The position numbers were made by a program, and so were the translations under genes. The notes beneath the pieces were generated by a model. The model saw only the letters and a program-made list of their open reading frames with translations. It did not search any database and had not been told where the DNA came from. A stretch of 64,000 nucleotides of DNA from Paenibacillus polymyxa (lineage in GTDB: Bacteria; Bacillota; Bacilli; Paenibacillales; Paenibacillaceae): assembly GCF_015710975.1 (NCBI RefSeq), contig NZ_CP049783.1, positions 1,788,501-1,852,500 of the forward strand. The letters are read 5' to 3'. The stretch's first letter is position 1. The number at the start of each line of letters is the position of its first letter. Below are positions 39,942-50,220 of this stretch, one piece after another.

Positions 39942-41336
39942 TCATTCCGATCTTTTTTTCTTTGCTTTGGCACGCGCGCGGATTTTGTCCGCATATCCGG
40001 CTTTGTTCTCTTGACGTGGTCTGGCAATGGCCAGGTCGTTATCAGGGACAGCATGTGTTACAGTGGAGCCTGCGACAACATAAGCACCTTTTCCAATCTT
40101 AATCGGGGCGATCAGATTCACATTGCTGCCAATAAAGGCATCGTCTTCAATTTCTGTAATGGATTTATTATATCCATCATAATTAACCGTTATTGCCCCG
40201 CAGCCAATATTTACGTTTGTACCCACCTTGGCATCACCGACATAGCTCAAATGAGACACCTTGGAATGATCTCCAATGGTCGCATTTTTCACCTCTACAA
40301 AATCACCAATCTTCACATGTTCGCCAAGCTTCGCGCCTGGACGCAGATAAGCAAACGGACCTACAGATGTACTGCTTCCCACTTCCGCTTCGTTCAACAC
40401 CGAATGTTTCACTGTTGCTCCTGAGTGGATAATCGTATTCTGGATCTCTGCCTGCGGACCAATCACACAATCTTCTCCGATTTGTGTTTGACCATGCAGC
40501 CATGTATTTGGGTACAACACTGTATCGGAACCAATGACAACATCGCTTCCGATGTAGGTAGAAGACGGATCAATGACGGTGACACCATTCAGCATATGTT
40601 TGCGAACGATACGCTCGCGCATATAGCCTTCAGCAACCGACAAAGCAACTCTGTCGTTTACACCGATAGATTCCGACACGTCATCTGTCAAATACGCCTC
40701 AACCTTCTCACCTTCGCCATGCAAAATACCAATGACATCGGTCAGGTAGTATTCCTGCTGTGCATTGGCATTCGTTACCTTGTCCAGCGCTGCAAATAAC
40801 TTAGCATTGTCAAAACAATACGTTCCTGTGTTAATCTCACGGACAGCATCTTCCTCAGGTGAACAATCCTTCTGTTCCACGATCTTAAGCACGGCCCCGG
40901 AAGTATCACGAATAACTCGTCCATATCCTTTCGGGTCGTCCAACTCGGCGGTCAGAATCGTTGCAGCCGCTCCGCGGCTTTCGTGCAGTTGCACCAAACC
41001 TTCCAGCGTTTCCGCTGTGATCAAAGGAGTATCTCCACAGATGACAATTGTGGTGCCCTGATCCTGACCGAGCAGATCCTTGGCTTGCTTGACAGCATGG
41101 CCCGTTCCCAGTTGCTCTGCCTGAAGCGCATATTCTGCCGACGGTCCCAAATAAGACTGTACCGCCTCTGCTCCGTGACCCACGACGACTACACTGCGGG
41201 ACACACCGATTGCACGAACCGTGTCGAGCACATGTCCGACCATCGGTTTTCCGCACACCGGATGCAGAACTTTATATAATTTGGATTTCATACGTTTTCC
41301 CTGCCCTGCGGCAAGAATGACTGCCAACCTTTCCAA
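39942..41336 (-). CDS. glmU: bifunctional UDP-GlcNAc pyrophosphorylase/glucosamine-1-phosphate acetyltransferase
   Basis: Makes UDP-N-acetylglucosamine for the cell wall. N-terminal nucleotidyltransferase domain ([15 protein letters not shown] near the start) and a C-terminal left-handed beta-helix acetyltransferase with hexapeptide repeats. There is no suitable ATG: AGGAGG at 41346-41351 is followed by TTG codons at 41345, 41339 and 41336. I chose 41336 (nine bases after the site, giving [14 protein letters not shown], 464 residues); 41339 is equally possible. Operon with prs. Confidence 0.94.
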   Translation of the reverse strand: MERLAVILAAGQGKRMKSKLYKVLHPVCGKPMVGHVLDTVRAIGVSRSVVVVGHGAEAVQSYLGPSAEYALQAEQLGTGHAVKQAKDLLGQDQGTTIVICGDTPLITAETLEGLVQLHESRGAAATILTAELDDPKGYGRVIRDTSGAVLKIVEQKDCSPEEDAVREINTGTYCFDNAKLFAALDKVTNANAQQEYYLTDVIGILHGEGEKVEAYLTDDVSESIGVNDRVALSVAEGYMRERIVRKHMLNGVTVIDPSSTYIGSDVVIGSDTVLYPNTWLHGQTQIGEDCVIGPQAEIQNTIIHSGATVKHSVLNEAEVGSSTSVGPFAYLRPGAKLGEHVKIGDFVEVKNATIGDHSKVSHLSYVGDAKVGTNVNIGCGAITVNYDGYNKSITEIEDDAFIGSNVNLIAPIKIGKGAYVVAGSTVTHAVPDNDLAIARPRQENKAGYADKIRARAKAKKKRSE

Positions 41337-41345
41337 CAAGTCCAA

Positions 41346-41611
41346 CCTCCTATCCTGAAAATAACAGTTACCCCTCGGCTAAAACGTTAATTCCCAGATC
41401 AGATTTTGCTTAACTTTTCACAATCCTCCTGAAAAATAACGGCGAACCTTTGGTTAATGGCTATTTTTTCAGGCCAGCTTGTGCTGGACGTTCATCCCCA
41501 GGACGCATCGCTGCCTAGTCCCTGTCTTATGAAAAAGCCGCTTCGGCAGCCCGGATGGCTCCAAGTTGCCTTAAAACTGACTGTTAACTCACTAAAGAAT
41601 ATATCTCATTC
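41346..41611. other. glmU leader and spoVG-glmU gap
   Basis: No gene seen. On the minus strand GTTATTTTTCAGGAGGATTG recurs in modified form just upstream of glmU as GTTATTTTCAGGATAGGAGG, so the leader holds two similar ribosome-site-like blocks. Confidence 0.4.
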
Positions 41612-41660
41612 CAGACAAAAAGAAAAGAGAGCCACAGTTAGTGGCTCTCTTTTTCTTTTG
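41612..41660 (-). terminator. rho-independent terminator after spoVG
   Basis: AAAGAGAGCCAC/GTGGCTCTCTTT, loop AGTTA, with T-runs on both strands. Confidence 0.95.
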
Positions 41661-41684
41661 TACCCCAATCCTGCTTTAGGCGAA

Positions 41685-41972
41685 TTAAGCGCCTTCTTCA
41701 ATAGCAACTTCTTCATCAACAGCTGCACGTTCGTACTCAGTCAATACAGCAGCTTGAATCTTTTCACGAGTTCCTGAAGATATCGGGTGAGCGATATCGC
41801 GAAACTCTCCGTCAGGGGTTCGTTTGCTTGGCATAGCTACGAACATCCCGTTGTTACCGTCGATAACTCGGATGTCATGAACAACAAACTCGTTATCAAT
41901 TGTAATGGATGCAATCGCCTTCATTCTTCCTTCTGAGTTCACTCGGCGGAGTCTAACATCCGTAATCTGCAT
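41685..41972 (-). CDS. spoVG: SpoVG, RNA/DNA-binding regulator
   Basis: Small nucleic-acid-binding protein involved in asymmetric septation and cell-wall regulation. The 95 residues start at ATG 41972 ([20 protein letters not shown]) after GGTGGTG and contain [26 protein letters not shown] sigma-H promoter lies upstream, as in B. subtilis. The yabJ gene found before spoVG there is absent. Confidence 0.97.
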   Translation of the reverse strand: MQITDVRLRRVNSEGRMKAIASITIDNEFVVHDIRVIDGNNGMFVAMPSKRTPDGEFRDIAHPISSGTREKIQAAVLTEYERAAVDEEVAIEEGA

Positions 41973-42013
41973 GTGTGTTTCACCACCTTTTTCCAAATAG
42001 GACTTGGTGTATA

Positions 42014-42039
42014 CATTCCACACAGCATTTCGAATTCCT
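42014..42039 (-). promoter_or_regulatory. sigma-H promoter of spoVG
   Basis: Minus strand AGGAATT (42033-42039) and GGAATG (42014-42019) match the B. subtilis spoVG sigma-H promoter in sequence and spacing as I recall it. An exact Spo0A box TGTCGAA (minus strand, 42097-42103) and an AT-rich region lie upstream. Confidence 0.65.
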
Positions 42040-42135
42040 TCTTTTTTTGGACAATTCGTATCCTAAATTCAGGTAATTTTTTTGAAAAGATTTCTTTTCG
42101 ACATATTTAGGTATTTTATGATGAATTGTGACAAT

Positions 42136-42975
42136 TTACTGCCCTGTTAACTCATCAAAGTAATTACCCAGCTTGACTGTAATTTGCTTACTTCGAGAAT
42201 CGACTGCGGTCAGATTTGCCAGTGAAATATAATCGTGCAACAGGCGCTCTTCGTTCTCCACCTCGCCCGACTCTACCAGAACACCGACACCAGCTACCTC
42301 AGCATCAAACTCTGCTAACAAGTCAACCATTCCTTGTATCGTGCCGCCAGCCTTCATAAAATCATCTACGATGAGCACACGCGATTTCTCACGCATTGCA
42401 CGTCTGGATAAAGACATCGTATGCAGGCTCTTTTGTGATCCAGAAACATAATTAATACTTACAGCTGAGCCTTCTGTCACCTGATGGTCACGTCGTACAA
42501 GCACGACTGGCAAATTAAGCTGTGCTCCGGTTGCATATGCAAGCGGAATGCCCTTCGTCTCTACAGTCATAACCACATCAATCTGACGATCGGCAAAAGC
42601 GGTCGCAAATATTTTACCTGCTTCGTTCATCATCGCTGGTTGGCCCAGCAAATCGGATAAATATAGGTACCCTCCCGGTAATATGCGATCAGGCTGCTCC
42701 AGCTGCGCGCACAAGTCGTTCGCAAACGCAAGCGCATGCTGCTTGGAGAGCCGTGGGATCAACTTGACGCCCCCTGCTGCTCCCGCCAGTGTCAGAAGCT
42801 CGCCAGTACCCTCATCCTCAAATACTTCTTTGATAATAGCTAGATCCTCGCTTATCGACGACTTAGCTGCCCCGTATCGATCTGCAAAATGAGTAAGAGG
42901 CACCAATGTATGCGGCCGTGACAACAAAAATTGTGTCATTTCCACCAATCGTGAGCTTCTTTTAAGTTTTTTCAC
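42136..42975 (-). CDS. purR: purine operon repressor PurR
   Basis: PRPP-sensing repressor of purine genes. The 279 residues start at GTG 42975 (VKKLKRSSRLVEMTQFLL) with GAGGAA upstream; the frame extends further without family similarity. N-terminal winged helix (about 1-73) then a phosphoribosyltransferase domain with PRPP loop VLIVDDFMKAGGT near 200-212. A PurBox-like sequence is found in its promoter region. Confidence 0.95.
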   Translation of the reverse strand: MKKLKRSSRLVEMTQFLLSRPHTLVPLTHFADRYGAAKSSISEDLAIIKEVFEDEGTGELLTLAGAAGGVKLIPRLSKQHALAFANDLCAQLEQPDRILPGGYLYLSDLLGQPAMMNEAGKIFATAFADRQIDVVMTVETKGIPLAYATGAQLNLPVVLVRRDHQVTEGSAVSINYVSGSQKSLHTMSLSRRAMREKSRVLIVDDFMKAGGTIQGMVDLLAEFDAEVAGVGVLVESGEVENEERLLHDYISLANLTAVDSRSKQITVKLGNYFDELTGQ

Positions 42976-43070
42976 AACAATTCCTCGCGATCTATTCTCC
43001 TGCCGCCCGCTTCGTACAATAAAGCACCGGCGGACTGGCCGGTTGCTGGCGGAATGTAAGTGATATAGTA

Positions 43071-43121
43071 AAATCCGAATATTTAATAGTAAATATATCA
43101 TCTTCGTACGTATTTGTACAA
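43071..43121 (-). promoter_or_regulatory. candidate purR promoter with PurBox
   Basis: Minus strand TTGTAC (43116-43121) and TATATT (43092-43097), 18-base spacer. AATATTCGGATTT (minus, 43071-43083) differs at one position from the PurBox consensus as I recall it, and a CGAA core lies in the spacer at 43103-43106. Confidence 0.4.
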
Positions 43122-43156
43122 CAATTACCACTATAATATGAAGAAAATATCTAAAA

Positions 43157-44011
43157 TCAGGTCAAAAGTCGTACTGCGTATACATCTTTACAAAAGCCTC
43201 TTAGTCCGTTATAGATCCGTGGCACTTTGGCTTCCTTAGATACCAACCCGAACACTGTAGGTCCACTGCCTGACATCAGCACGCCATCTGCTCCTAAACG
43301 GATCATGGAGTTTTTAAGATGCTCCACTTCTGGATACAGCTTTAATGTCACATCCTCCAGTACATTACCCAGGGCGTTGCATACATCGGTAAAAGAAGCG
43401 TTACGAATCGCCAGTTCCATCTGCCGGGCAGACGGGTGGTGCGTAATCTGATCCGCTTTGACACGACCATACACTTCAGCCGTCGAAACATTAATCGGCG
43501 GCTTGGCGAGAATCACCCAGCATTGTGGCGGATTCGGCAGTGGCTTGAGCAGTTCTCCGCGCCCGCTCGCTAAAGCTGTGCCCCCTGTAATGCAGAAAGG
43601 TACGTCTGAACCCAATTCAGCACCCAGTACCCTTAATTCCGCATCCGAGATACCGAGTTTCCACAGCTTGTTCAGTCCACGCAATGCTGCAGCAGCATCG
43701 CTGCTTCCGCCTGCTAATCCTGCAGCCACCGGGATATGCTTATCCAGATGGATATGGACGCCTGTAGACACGTTATAACGTTCTTTGATTAGACGCGCAG
43801 CCTGAAAAGCCAAGTTCTTTTCATCCAATGGTATGTACCCGGCTTGACTAGAAATGATAATGGTATCACGCGGTAACTCGGACATCGTCAATCGGTCGGA
43901 TAGATCAACCATAGTCATGATCATTTCGACCTCGTGATAACCATCATCCCGCTTACGTAGAACATCAAGCATTAAGTTAATTTTCGCCGGTGCTTTTTCA
44001 TATATTTTCAA
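43157..44011 (-). CDS. ispE: 4-diphosphocytidyl-2-C-methyl-D-erythritol kinase
   Basis: GHMP kinase of the MEP isoprenoid pathway. Starts probably at TTG 44011 ([15 protein letters not shown]), 10 bases after AAGGTGG; an upstream GTG at 44020 is too close to the site. 284 residues with the GHMP motif [17 protein letters not shown] near 92-108 and the late [12 protein letters not shown]. Between sspF and purR as in B. subtilis. Confidence 0.95.
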   Translation of the reverse strand: MKIYEKAPAKINLMLDVLRKRDDGYHEVEMIMTMVDLSDRLTMSELPRDTIIISSQAGYIPLDEKNLAFQAARLIKERYNVSTGVHIHLDKHIPVAAGLAGGSSDAAAALRGLNKLWKLGISDAELRVLGAELGSDVPFCITGGTALASGRGELLKPLPNPPQCWVILAKPPINVSTAEVYGRVKADQITHHPSARQMELAIRNASFTDVCNALGNVLEDVTLKLYPEVEHLKNSMIRLGADGVLMSGSGPTVFGLVSKEAKVPRIYNGLRGFCKDVYAVRLLT

Positions 44012-44091
44012 GGCGTTCACCCACCTTCAACTTTTCCCTCAAGACAGCTTAACATATTATATCAGACTCAGCCTGTCAAGTCATGAGGTTC

Positions 44092-44127
44092 AAAAAAGCG
44101 GAGATGCCCTGGTATATCCCCGCTTTT
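44092..44127 (-). terminator. rho-independent terminator after sspF
   Basis: AAAAGCGG/CCGCTTTT stem with TTTTTTG on the minus strand. Confidence 0.85.
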
Positions 44128-44145
44128 CATCAGCACCACCGAGAG

Positions 44146-44325
44146 CTACGATTTGCGAGAAGCCGCCTGCTCCGCAAGCTGAATGGCCCGCTTGACCATA
44201 TTGCCCGCATCCTTGGCTTTAATGCCTCCCCAGCCTTCCTCCTTGACCGTGTCGTAAAACCCAAGATCTTTGGCTAGTTCGTACTTTAGCTCTTCCGACA
44301 TAACACTCCGTCTTCTTCGGCTCAT
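44146..44325 (-). CDS. sspF: small acid-soluble spore protein, SspF type
   Basis: Alpha/beta-type SASP that coats spore DNA. A 59-residue protein: [34 protein letters not shown] (containing the GPR-type protease-sensitive region) and [14 protein letters not shown]. The GGAGG site is seven bases upstream of ATG 44325. A sigma-G-like promoter lies upstream. Same place as sspF, between veg and ispE. Confidence 0.92.
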   Translation of the reverse strand: MSRRRRSVMSEELKYELAKDLGFYDTVKEEGWGGIKAKDAGNMVKRAIQLAEQAASRKS

Positions 44326-44371
44326 GCATACGCCTCCTTCGGCAATGGAATAAGGAAGATCATTCCCGCCT

Positions 44372-44401
44372 TAGTATGTGCAGAGATATCATGCTTCATC
44401 C
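44372..44401 (-). promoter_or_regulatory. candidate sigma-G promoter of sspF
   Basis: Minus strand -10 CATACTA (44372-44378), 18-base spacer, -35 GGATG (44397-44401). Confidence 0.45.
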
Positions 44402-44410
44402 TGCTCTGCA

Positions 44411-44450
44411 AATACAAAACGACCCCGCCATTAAAAATGACGAGGTCGCC
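44411..44450 (-). terminator. rho-independent terminator after veg
   Basis: CGACCTCG/CGGGGTCG stem with TTTTGTATTTG on the minus strand. Confidence 0.8.
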
Positions 44451-44490
44451 GTTAAACCTGCAATGCTGGTATAAATCACGTAAAAAAGAA

Positions 44491-44772
44491 TTAAGGTGTT
44501 TCGAAATATTCGACTACACTTGTGTGAGAGTCGGGATCATATACACTGACCTCCACCGACTCAGTAAGAATGTCAGCATAGCTGTAGGAGACACGTTTAA
44601 ACGTCTGTTGCTCCTGATCCAGCTTGACGATAAAAACAGAAGGGTACGTTTCTTCCAAGACACCAGTTCGTTCGACGGTCTTACGGCGTCCGCCGTTAGC
44701 CCGCAGCAAAATCTTTTGCCCTACATGTGCGTCGAGACTGCGTTTGATTTCCAACAGCGTATTTTTAGCCAT
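44491..44772 (-). CDS. veg: Veg protein, biofilm/matrix regulator
   Basis: A 93-residue conserved protein of Firmicutes that in B. subtilis stimulates biofilm genes by acting on Sin[33 protein letters not shown] and [20 protein letters not shown] are visible. Two tandem consensus promoters lie upstream, in line with the very strong veg promoter of Bacillus. Own terminator. Confidence 0.95.
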   Translation of the reverse strand: MAKNTLLEIKRSLDAHVGQKILLRANGGRRKTVERTGVLEETYPSVFIVKLDQEQQTFKRVSYSYADILTESVEVSVYDPDSHTSVVEYFETP

Positions 44773-44800
44773 TGCCTAACGACCACCTCTTTCCTTGTCC

Positions 44801-44829
44801 ATTATAACGAATTTTAGAGGGATTGTCAA
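44801..44829 (-). promoter_or_regulatory. veg promoter P1 (sigma-A consensus)
   Basis: Minus strand TTGACA (44824-44829) and TATAAT (44801-44806), 17 bases apart. Confidence 0.85.
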
Positions 44830-44841
44830 ATCAAGCTAAAT

Positions 44842-44871
44842 ATTATAACAACACGAAAAATAAGTTGTCAA
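44842..44871 (-). promoter_or_regulatory. veg promoter P2 (sigma-A consensus)
   Basis: Minus strand TTGACA (44866-44871) and TATAAT (44842-44847), 18 bases apart. Confidence 0.75.
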
Positions 44872-44911
44872 TTTAATTTTTTGCGAACAGGAATAATATA
44901 CATAAAAAATG

Positions 44912-44940
44912 ACAAAAAGCCTCTAAAAAGAGGCTTTTGT
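44912..44940 (-). terminator. rho-independent terminator after yabG
   Basis: AAAAGCCTC/GAGGCTTTT with TTTTTGTC on the minus strand. Confidence 0.9.
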
Positions 44941-44971
44941 TCAGATAAATCCTATTAGGCACATTTGAATC

Positions 44972-45871
44972 TCAGATCGCTGAAGGCGTTACTTTAAGCG
45001 TTGACAAATTTTCAAGCTTCGGCAAACCGATGCGGTAGCTTCCCCTTGTTTCAATTCCACCCACTCCGCGGCTGCCACTGATGGTCTGGTGAAACAAGTC
45101 TCCCATATTGACCGTATCACGGATTGAAGTAAATGCGGCCTTGGCAGCCACGTAAACGGGGTCCAGAGCGTGAATCAAGATACGCCCTGGGGAACTGGCA
45201 AAGTTGGCTCCAGCACGCAGCAGCGCCTCAAAATGGGACTGGCACGCACCCGCTACAATTGTCAGTGAATCCAGATGACGCTCATATTGTCTCGCTACCT
45301 GAATCGCTGCCACAAAATTTTGCGAATTCTTGTAGCTTTTCAAGCTGTACAAATCATAAGGCTGCGGTTGCTTTAGCACACCATCATGTCCAGTGATGAC
45401 TACAATATCAGGACGAATGCGGGGAAGCAGTCGGTATAACGTATCCGCCATTGCCGATTCGTGAACGTGATGTCCCTCTGCGGGAACACGGAGCTGTTCA
45501 TATAGACTGAGACATTTCCTTAAATAGCCAGGGTCTCCATCCAGATGAAGAACCTTTCCTGGCATTTCAAAATACGTTGACTCCACCGGATCACTCCACT
45601 CTCCAATCAGAGCCGCCTGGCTACGGGCAGCTTGCTGCTGGCGTGCCCGTTGCAAAAGATTAAGAGACTCCCCGGCCTTAATGTGGGCCTGTTGAGTCTT
45701 ACCGCTAACCTGGTCTGCCGGCACTCTGACCAAATCGTTCACCGGGGAATCAGCCAGTAGCCGAAATTCCGTCCCCTTAATGATCGCTTTATCCCGCTGG
45801 ATGTCCTCAACGCGAAACGTGACATCACCGCCGTACGATTTCCGAACGACCAAGTCTCCTAAACTCATCAC
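44972..45871 (-). CDS. yabG: sporulation-specific protease YabG
   Basis: Mother-cell protease that processes spore coat proteins in Bacillus. The 299 residues match the family, with MSLGDLVVRKSYGGDVTFRV at the start, PGKVLHLDGDPGYLRKCL and the VVITGHDGV and GACQSHFEALLRAGANFASSP segments around the expected catalytic residues. Start is GTG 45871 or ATG 45868; GGAGGGG is 9 and 12 bases away. Lies between rsmA and veg as in B. subtilis. Confidence 0.93.
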   Translation of the reverse strand: MMSLGDLVVRKSYGGDVTFRVEDIQRDKAIIKGTEFRLLADSPVNDLVRVPADQVSGKTQQAHIKAGESLNLLQRARQQQAARSQAALIGEWSDPVESTYFEMPGKVLHLDGDPGYLRKCLSLYEQLRVPAEGHHVHESAMADTLYRLLPRIRPDIVVITGHDGVLKQPQPYDLYSLKSYKNSQNFVAAIQVARQYERHLDSLTIVAGACQSHFEALLRAGANFASSPGRILIHALDPVYVAAKAAFTSIRDTVNMGDLFHQTISGSRGVGGIETRGSYRIGLPKLENLSTLKVTPSAI

Positions 45872-45923
45872 ACTGTATCACCCCTCCTATATCGTATGGG
45901 TGAATGCACAGTTTGGTTCCAAT

Positions 45924-47361
<1,438 letters not shown>

Positions 47362-47421
47362 CTTCGTTTCCCTCCACTGCTACACAGCAACATATATTTA
47401 TCTTTCCCTGCTTTTGAAAAC

Positions 47422-47450
47422 AAAATAAGAAGAGGGTATCCTCTTCTTAG
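47422..47450 (-). terminator. rho-independent terminator after yabE
   Basis: TAAGAAGAGG/CCTCTTCTTA stem, followed on the minus strand by TTTTGTTTTC. Confidence 0.75.
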
Positions 47451-47507
47451 CATGGCATAACTATGTTGTTAATACTATCGCATTGTCCTCAACATACACA
47501 ACCTGTT

Positions 47508-48656
47508 TTAGTTGATTTCCGGCTTTACAGGTCCGATAACATATACGGTTTTACCGTGCTTACGACCAAATTGGTTGGCCCGGCTCAAACTCTCATAATA
47601 CACATCGATTTTGTGGCCTTTAATCGCGCCACCGGTATCCTCCGCACGGCGGAAGCCCACCCCTTCAATATACACCCACCACCCGATTGGAATTACACTC
47701 GGATCGACAGCGATGGTGCGTCCTTCCGTGACACGTGTGCCGGAGGCGGTACGTGTACCGATACCTGGCTCCTGTGCGGAATACGCCGTCATGGAGACGT
47801 TTTGTAAAACTTTTTTATAATTAAAATTAATACCTGCTTTACGGACAGCACTGCCCGAACTAACCTTTGTAGCCTTAACCGCATCTTTAGGGCCGATGGA
47901 AGCAGCTAGAACGACCGGTTTTTTCTTCGTTCCTACCGCAATTACCTTATCCACACGATTCTGTGCGACTTCCTTGTTGACCAGCTGTTTGGATACCAAT
48001 TTTCCATCATGGTATACCTTTTGAACATGCTGGACTACCACACCCGATTTGCCACTTTGAATGACTCGATTATCGCCTTTATAGAGACTTGGATCTGCCG
48101 TTTTGATGACCTGATAAGGCACTTGTTTTTTCTGTTCGACCTGCTGTTTCTTCACACGGACGATTTTTATGTCCATGTTAGCTGAAACAGAGGCATCCAA
48201 CGCAGGGTAAACTTTATCCGTTGATGATAATTTATAGCCCGAAGTGCGAATGGCACCCTCTACTGTATTTTCTGTTGTGTACAGCTTTTTCGTCTTATTG
48301 CCTGAGGATACTTTAACCTGATTGGCACGTTTAATGACTACGCGATCCCCATCCTGTACTGCTCCATTTAGCGGCATGGAAATTGTATCATGCGGCTGAA
48401 GTGAAATAGAATGCTCATTGAGCAAATCTTGGAGCTTGGATTCCCGGGTTTCTACCGCAGATGCCTTACCATCGATGACAAAAAAGACTTGTTTTTTAGA
48501 TTGCGTGTACATCAGAATTGAAATCATAATCGTTAGTGCGATTAGAAAAATAGCAACCAAAGCAGCCTGGCGCACATTCTCTTGCTTCCAACGTAATACG
48601 TAAGACATGCTGGATGAGCGTGACTCATGGGTCTCCTCTTTTCGGAAAATGCCCAT
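47508..48656 (-). CDS. yabE: YabE-like G5/3D-domain cell-wall protein (Rpf/Sps-like hydrolase)
   Basis: Secreted or membrane-anchored cell-wall protein. 382 residues from ATG 48656 with AAGGAGG 9 bases upstream. A membrane helix at about 34-53 (LVAIFLIALTIMISILMYT) follows a short cytoplasmic tail; then DUF348 repeats (about 57-200), a G5 domain (VPYQVIKTADPSLYKGDNRVIQSGKSGVV) and a C-terminal 3D domain (SMTAYSAQEPGIGTRTASGT, IAVDPSVIPIGWWVYIEG, DTGGAIKGHKIDVYY with three conserved aspartates). The family resembles resuscitation-promoting factors. A c-di-AMP riboswitch and terminator lie in its long leader. Confidence 0.95.
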   Translation of the reverse strand: MGIFRKEETHESRSSSMSYVLRWKQENVRQAALVAIFLIALTIMISILMYTQSKKQVFFVIDGKASAVETRESKLQDLLNEHSISLQPHDTISMPLNGAVQDGDRVVIKRANQVKVSSGNKTKKLYTTENTVEGAIRTSGYKLSSTDKVYPALDASVSANMDIKIVRVKKQQVEQKKQVPYQVIKTADPSLYKGDNRVIQSGKSGVVVQHVQKVYHDGKLVSKQLVNKEVAQNRVDKVIAVGTKKKPVVLAASIGPKDAVKATKVSSGSAVRKAGINFNYKKVLQNVSMTAYSAQEPGIGTRTASGTRVTEGRTIAVDPSVIPIGWWVYIEGVGFRRAEDTGGAIKGHKIDVYYESLSRANQFGRKHGKTVYVIGPVKPEIN

Positions 48657-48841
48657 TTCCTCCGTCCTCCTTACATAGCCCGCCGTCTGGAGTAAGACAT
48701 AGTTGATCGTTGACGTGACTATAACAGATTTTCTACAAGACAAGCCCGTACTGCGACTGTCCTGCACCATGTACCCGTCTTCGCGGCATGCTGTCCTCCC
48801 CTGTTTAACCACAGTATGATGACAGATTTTCTTTTATTCAC

Positions 48842-48888
48842 AACAAAAAAAGCCAAAGAAAGAGACTAGAGAGCTCTTTCGTGGCTTC
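48842..48888 (-). terminator. riboswitch expression-platform terminator upstream of yabE
   Basis: AAGCCA/TGGCTT outer stem with GAAAGAG/CTCTTTC inner stem and a T7 run on the minus strand. It lies directly downstream of the ydaO-type aptamer and 190 bases before yabE. Confidence 0.8.
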
Positions 48889-48929
48889 CGACATGTGTGA
48901 ATATGCGGGAAAACTCATGCACGAGATGG

Positions 48930-49205
48930 CTTCTCTCTTGTTACGCTTACGGGGTTAGCTGTCGGGTTCGGACGTAGAGAGTCGCCCTAGCTTAGGTCAA
49001 CCGCTCATGGCGGTCGCCTTCACATTCACCCCGAAGACCCAGAAAGAAATCGAAATACGGCTTCTCTACCTGTTCATCCCATTCGGGAAATGAATTTCGG
49101 TTGAGCCGGCTGCTGAAGAGACATTCTCTCTTGCACATACGCCGGACGTACTGTAAGCCATATCGGTTCCCCCGTTCCCTGCAAAAGGGACTCAGCGAGA
49201 CTGGT
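48930..49205 (-). ncRNA. cyclic-di-AMP riboswitch (ydaO-yuaA type)
   Basis: Read on the minus strand the conserved ydaO blocks appear in order: GGGGGAACC (49165-49173), TTCGGGGTGAATGT near 49030, GGGCGACTCTCTACGTCCG and GAACCCGACAGCTAACCCCG, then GTAAGCG. TCTC-CGCT at 49194-49200 can pair with AGCG (48944-48947) and GAGA (48932-48935) to close the aptamer. A terminator follows, then yabE. In this family ligand binding usually turns downstream genes off; cell-wall hydrolase genes are typical targets. Confidence 0.92.
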
Positions 49206-49407
49206 TCATGAAATGATTTGTTGATGTTTACACTCAACAACAATTCACTGAAAAGATGATATCCTGTTTCCATGCATGTTGTAAAGCAGGTTTCAAGTAC
49301 ATTTTTTAAAATATTCGGTTAAAAAATTGTAATATTCTTGAGTTTCCTGCAACAAAATCATAATTAGCTCCGTCTATCTCTTTATTTTGATTGATTTCTT
49401 CGCTTTT

Positions 49408-50187
49408 TCACTGAATGTCAAATCGTTCCAAAGCATTTTGGGTCGTAATGGATACCAATTCCTCCACTGTAATTCCCTTAATTTGGGCAGCTACCTCTGC
49501 CACCAATCTCACATGGGCCGACTCATTTCGCTTCCCGCGAAACGGATGAGGCGTCAAGTATGGCGCGTCCGTTTCAATCAGCAGACGATCCAGCGGAACC
49601 AGGGCCAGTACCTCTTTTGGCTGCTTGGCATTTTTGAACGTTATGGGCCCGCCAAAGGAAAGGTGAAAGCCCATATCAAGCACCATTTTAGCGGTCTCCC
49701 AGCTCCCAGAAAAGGAGTGCATGACTCCGCCAATCTCGCCCGCCTTTTCCTCACGTAAAATCCTCACAATATCTTCATGTGCATCTCGGTTATGGATAAC
49801 AATTGGCATGTTGAGCTCACGTGCCAGGCCAATTTGATTTCGAAGTACCCGCTGCTGCACATCCTTTGGTGATGTATCCCAATAATAATCCAGACCGATC
49901 TCTCCGATCGCTACAACCTTTTTATGACTGCATAACGATGCAATCCATTCTAAATCACCCTCCTGCATTGTAATGGCATCCTGCGGATGCCATCCAACGG
50001 CTGCATAAATAAAATCATACGTCTCAGCCAGCTTCATGGTGGATGGAATGGTCTCACGATTAAATCCGATATTGATCATCCGTGTTACTCCTGATTCGAC
50101 AGCACGTGCTATAACTTCTTCACGGTCTTCGTCAAATTGTGGCGCATCTAGGTGAGTATGAGTGTCGAATAAATCCAAGGTTTTCAT
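49408..50187 (-). CDS. tatD: TatD-family metal-dependent hydrolase/DNase
   Basis: Amidohydrolase-fold nuclease. The 259 residues carry DTHTHLDAPQFDEDR with HxH metal ligands near residues 10-12, the GEIGLDYYWD segment and RLLIETDAPYLTPHPFRG. Single minus-strand gene between the HD gene and the yabE riboswitch, with an AGGAGATG ribosome site. B. subtilis has metS upstream of its counterpart yabD; here that place is taken by an HD gene. Confidence 0.95.
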   Translation of the reverse strand: MKTLDLFDTHTHLDAPQFDEDREEVIARAVESGVTRMINIGFNRETIPSTMKLAETYDFIYAAVGWHPQDAITMQEGDLEWIASLCSHKKVVAIGEIGLDYYWDTSPKDVQQRVLRNQIGLARELNMPIVIHNRDAHEDIVRILREEKAGEIGGVMHSFSGSWETAKMVLDMGFHLSFGGPITFKNAKQPKEVLALVPLDRLLIETDAPYLTPHPFRGKRNESAHVRLVAEVAAQIKGITVEELVSITTQNALERFDIQ

Positions 50188-50220
50188 CTCCTTTTCTTAC
50201 TTACATTTCTATATATTTGT

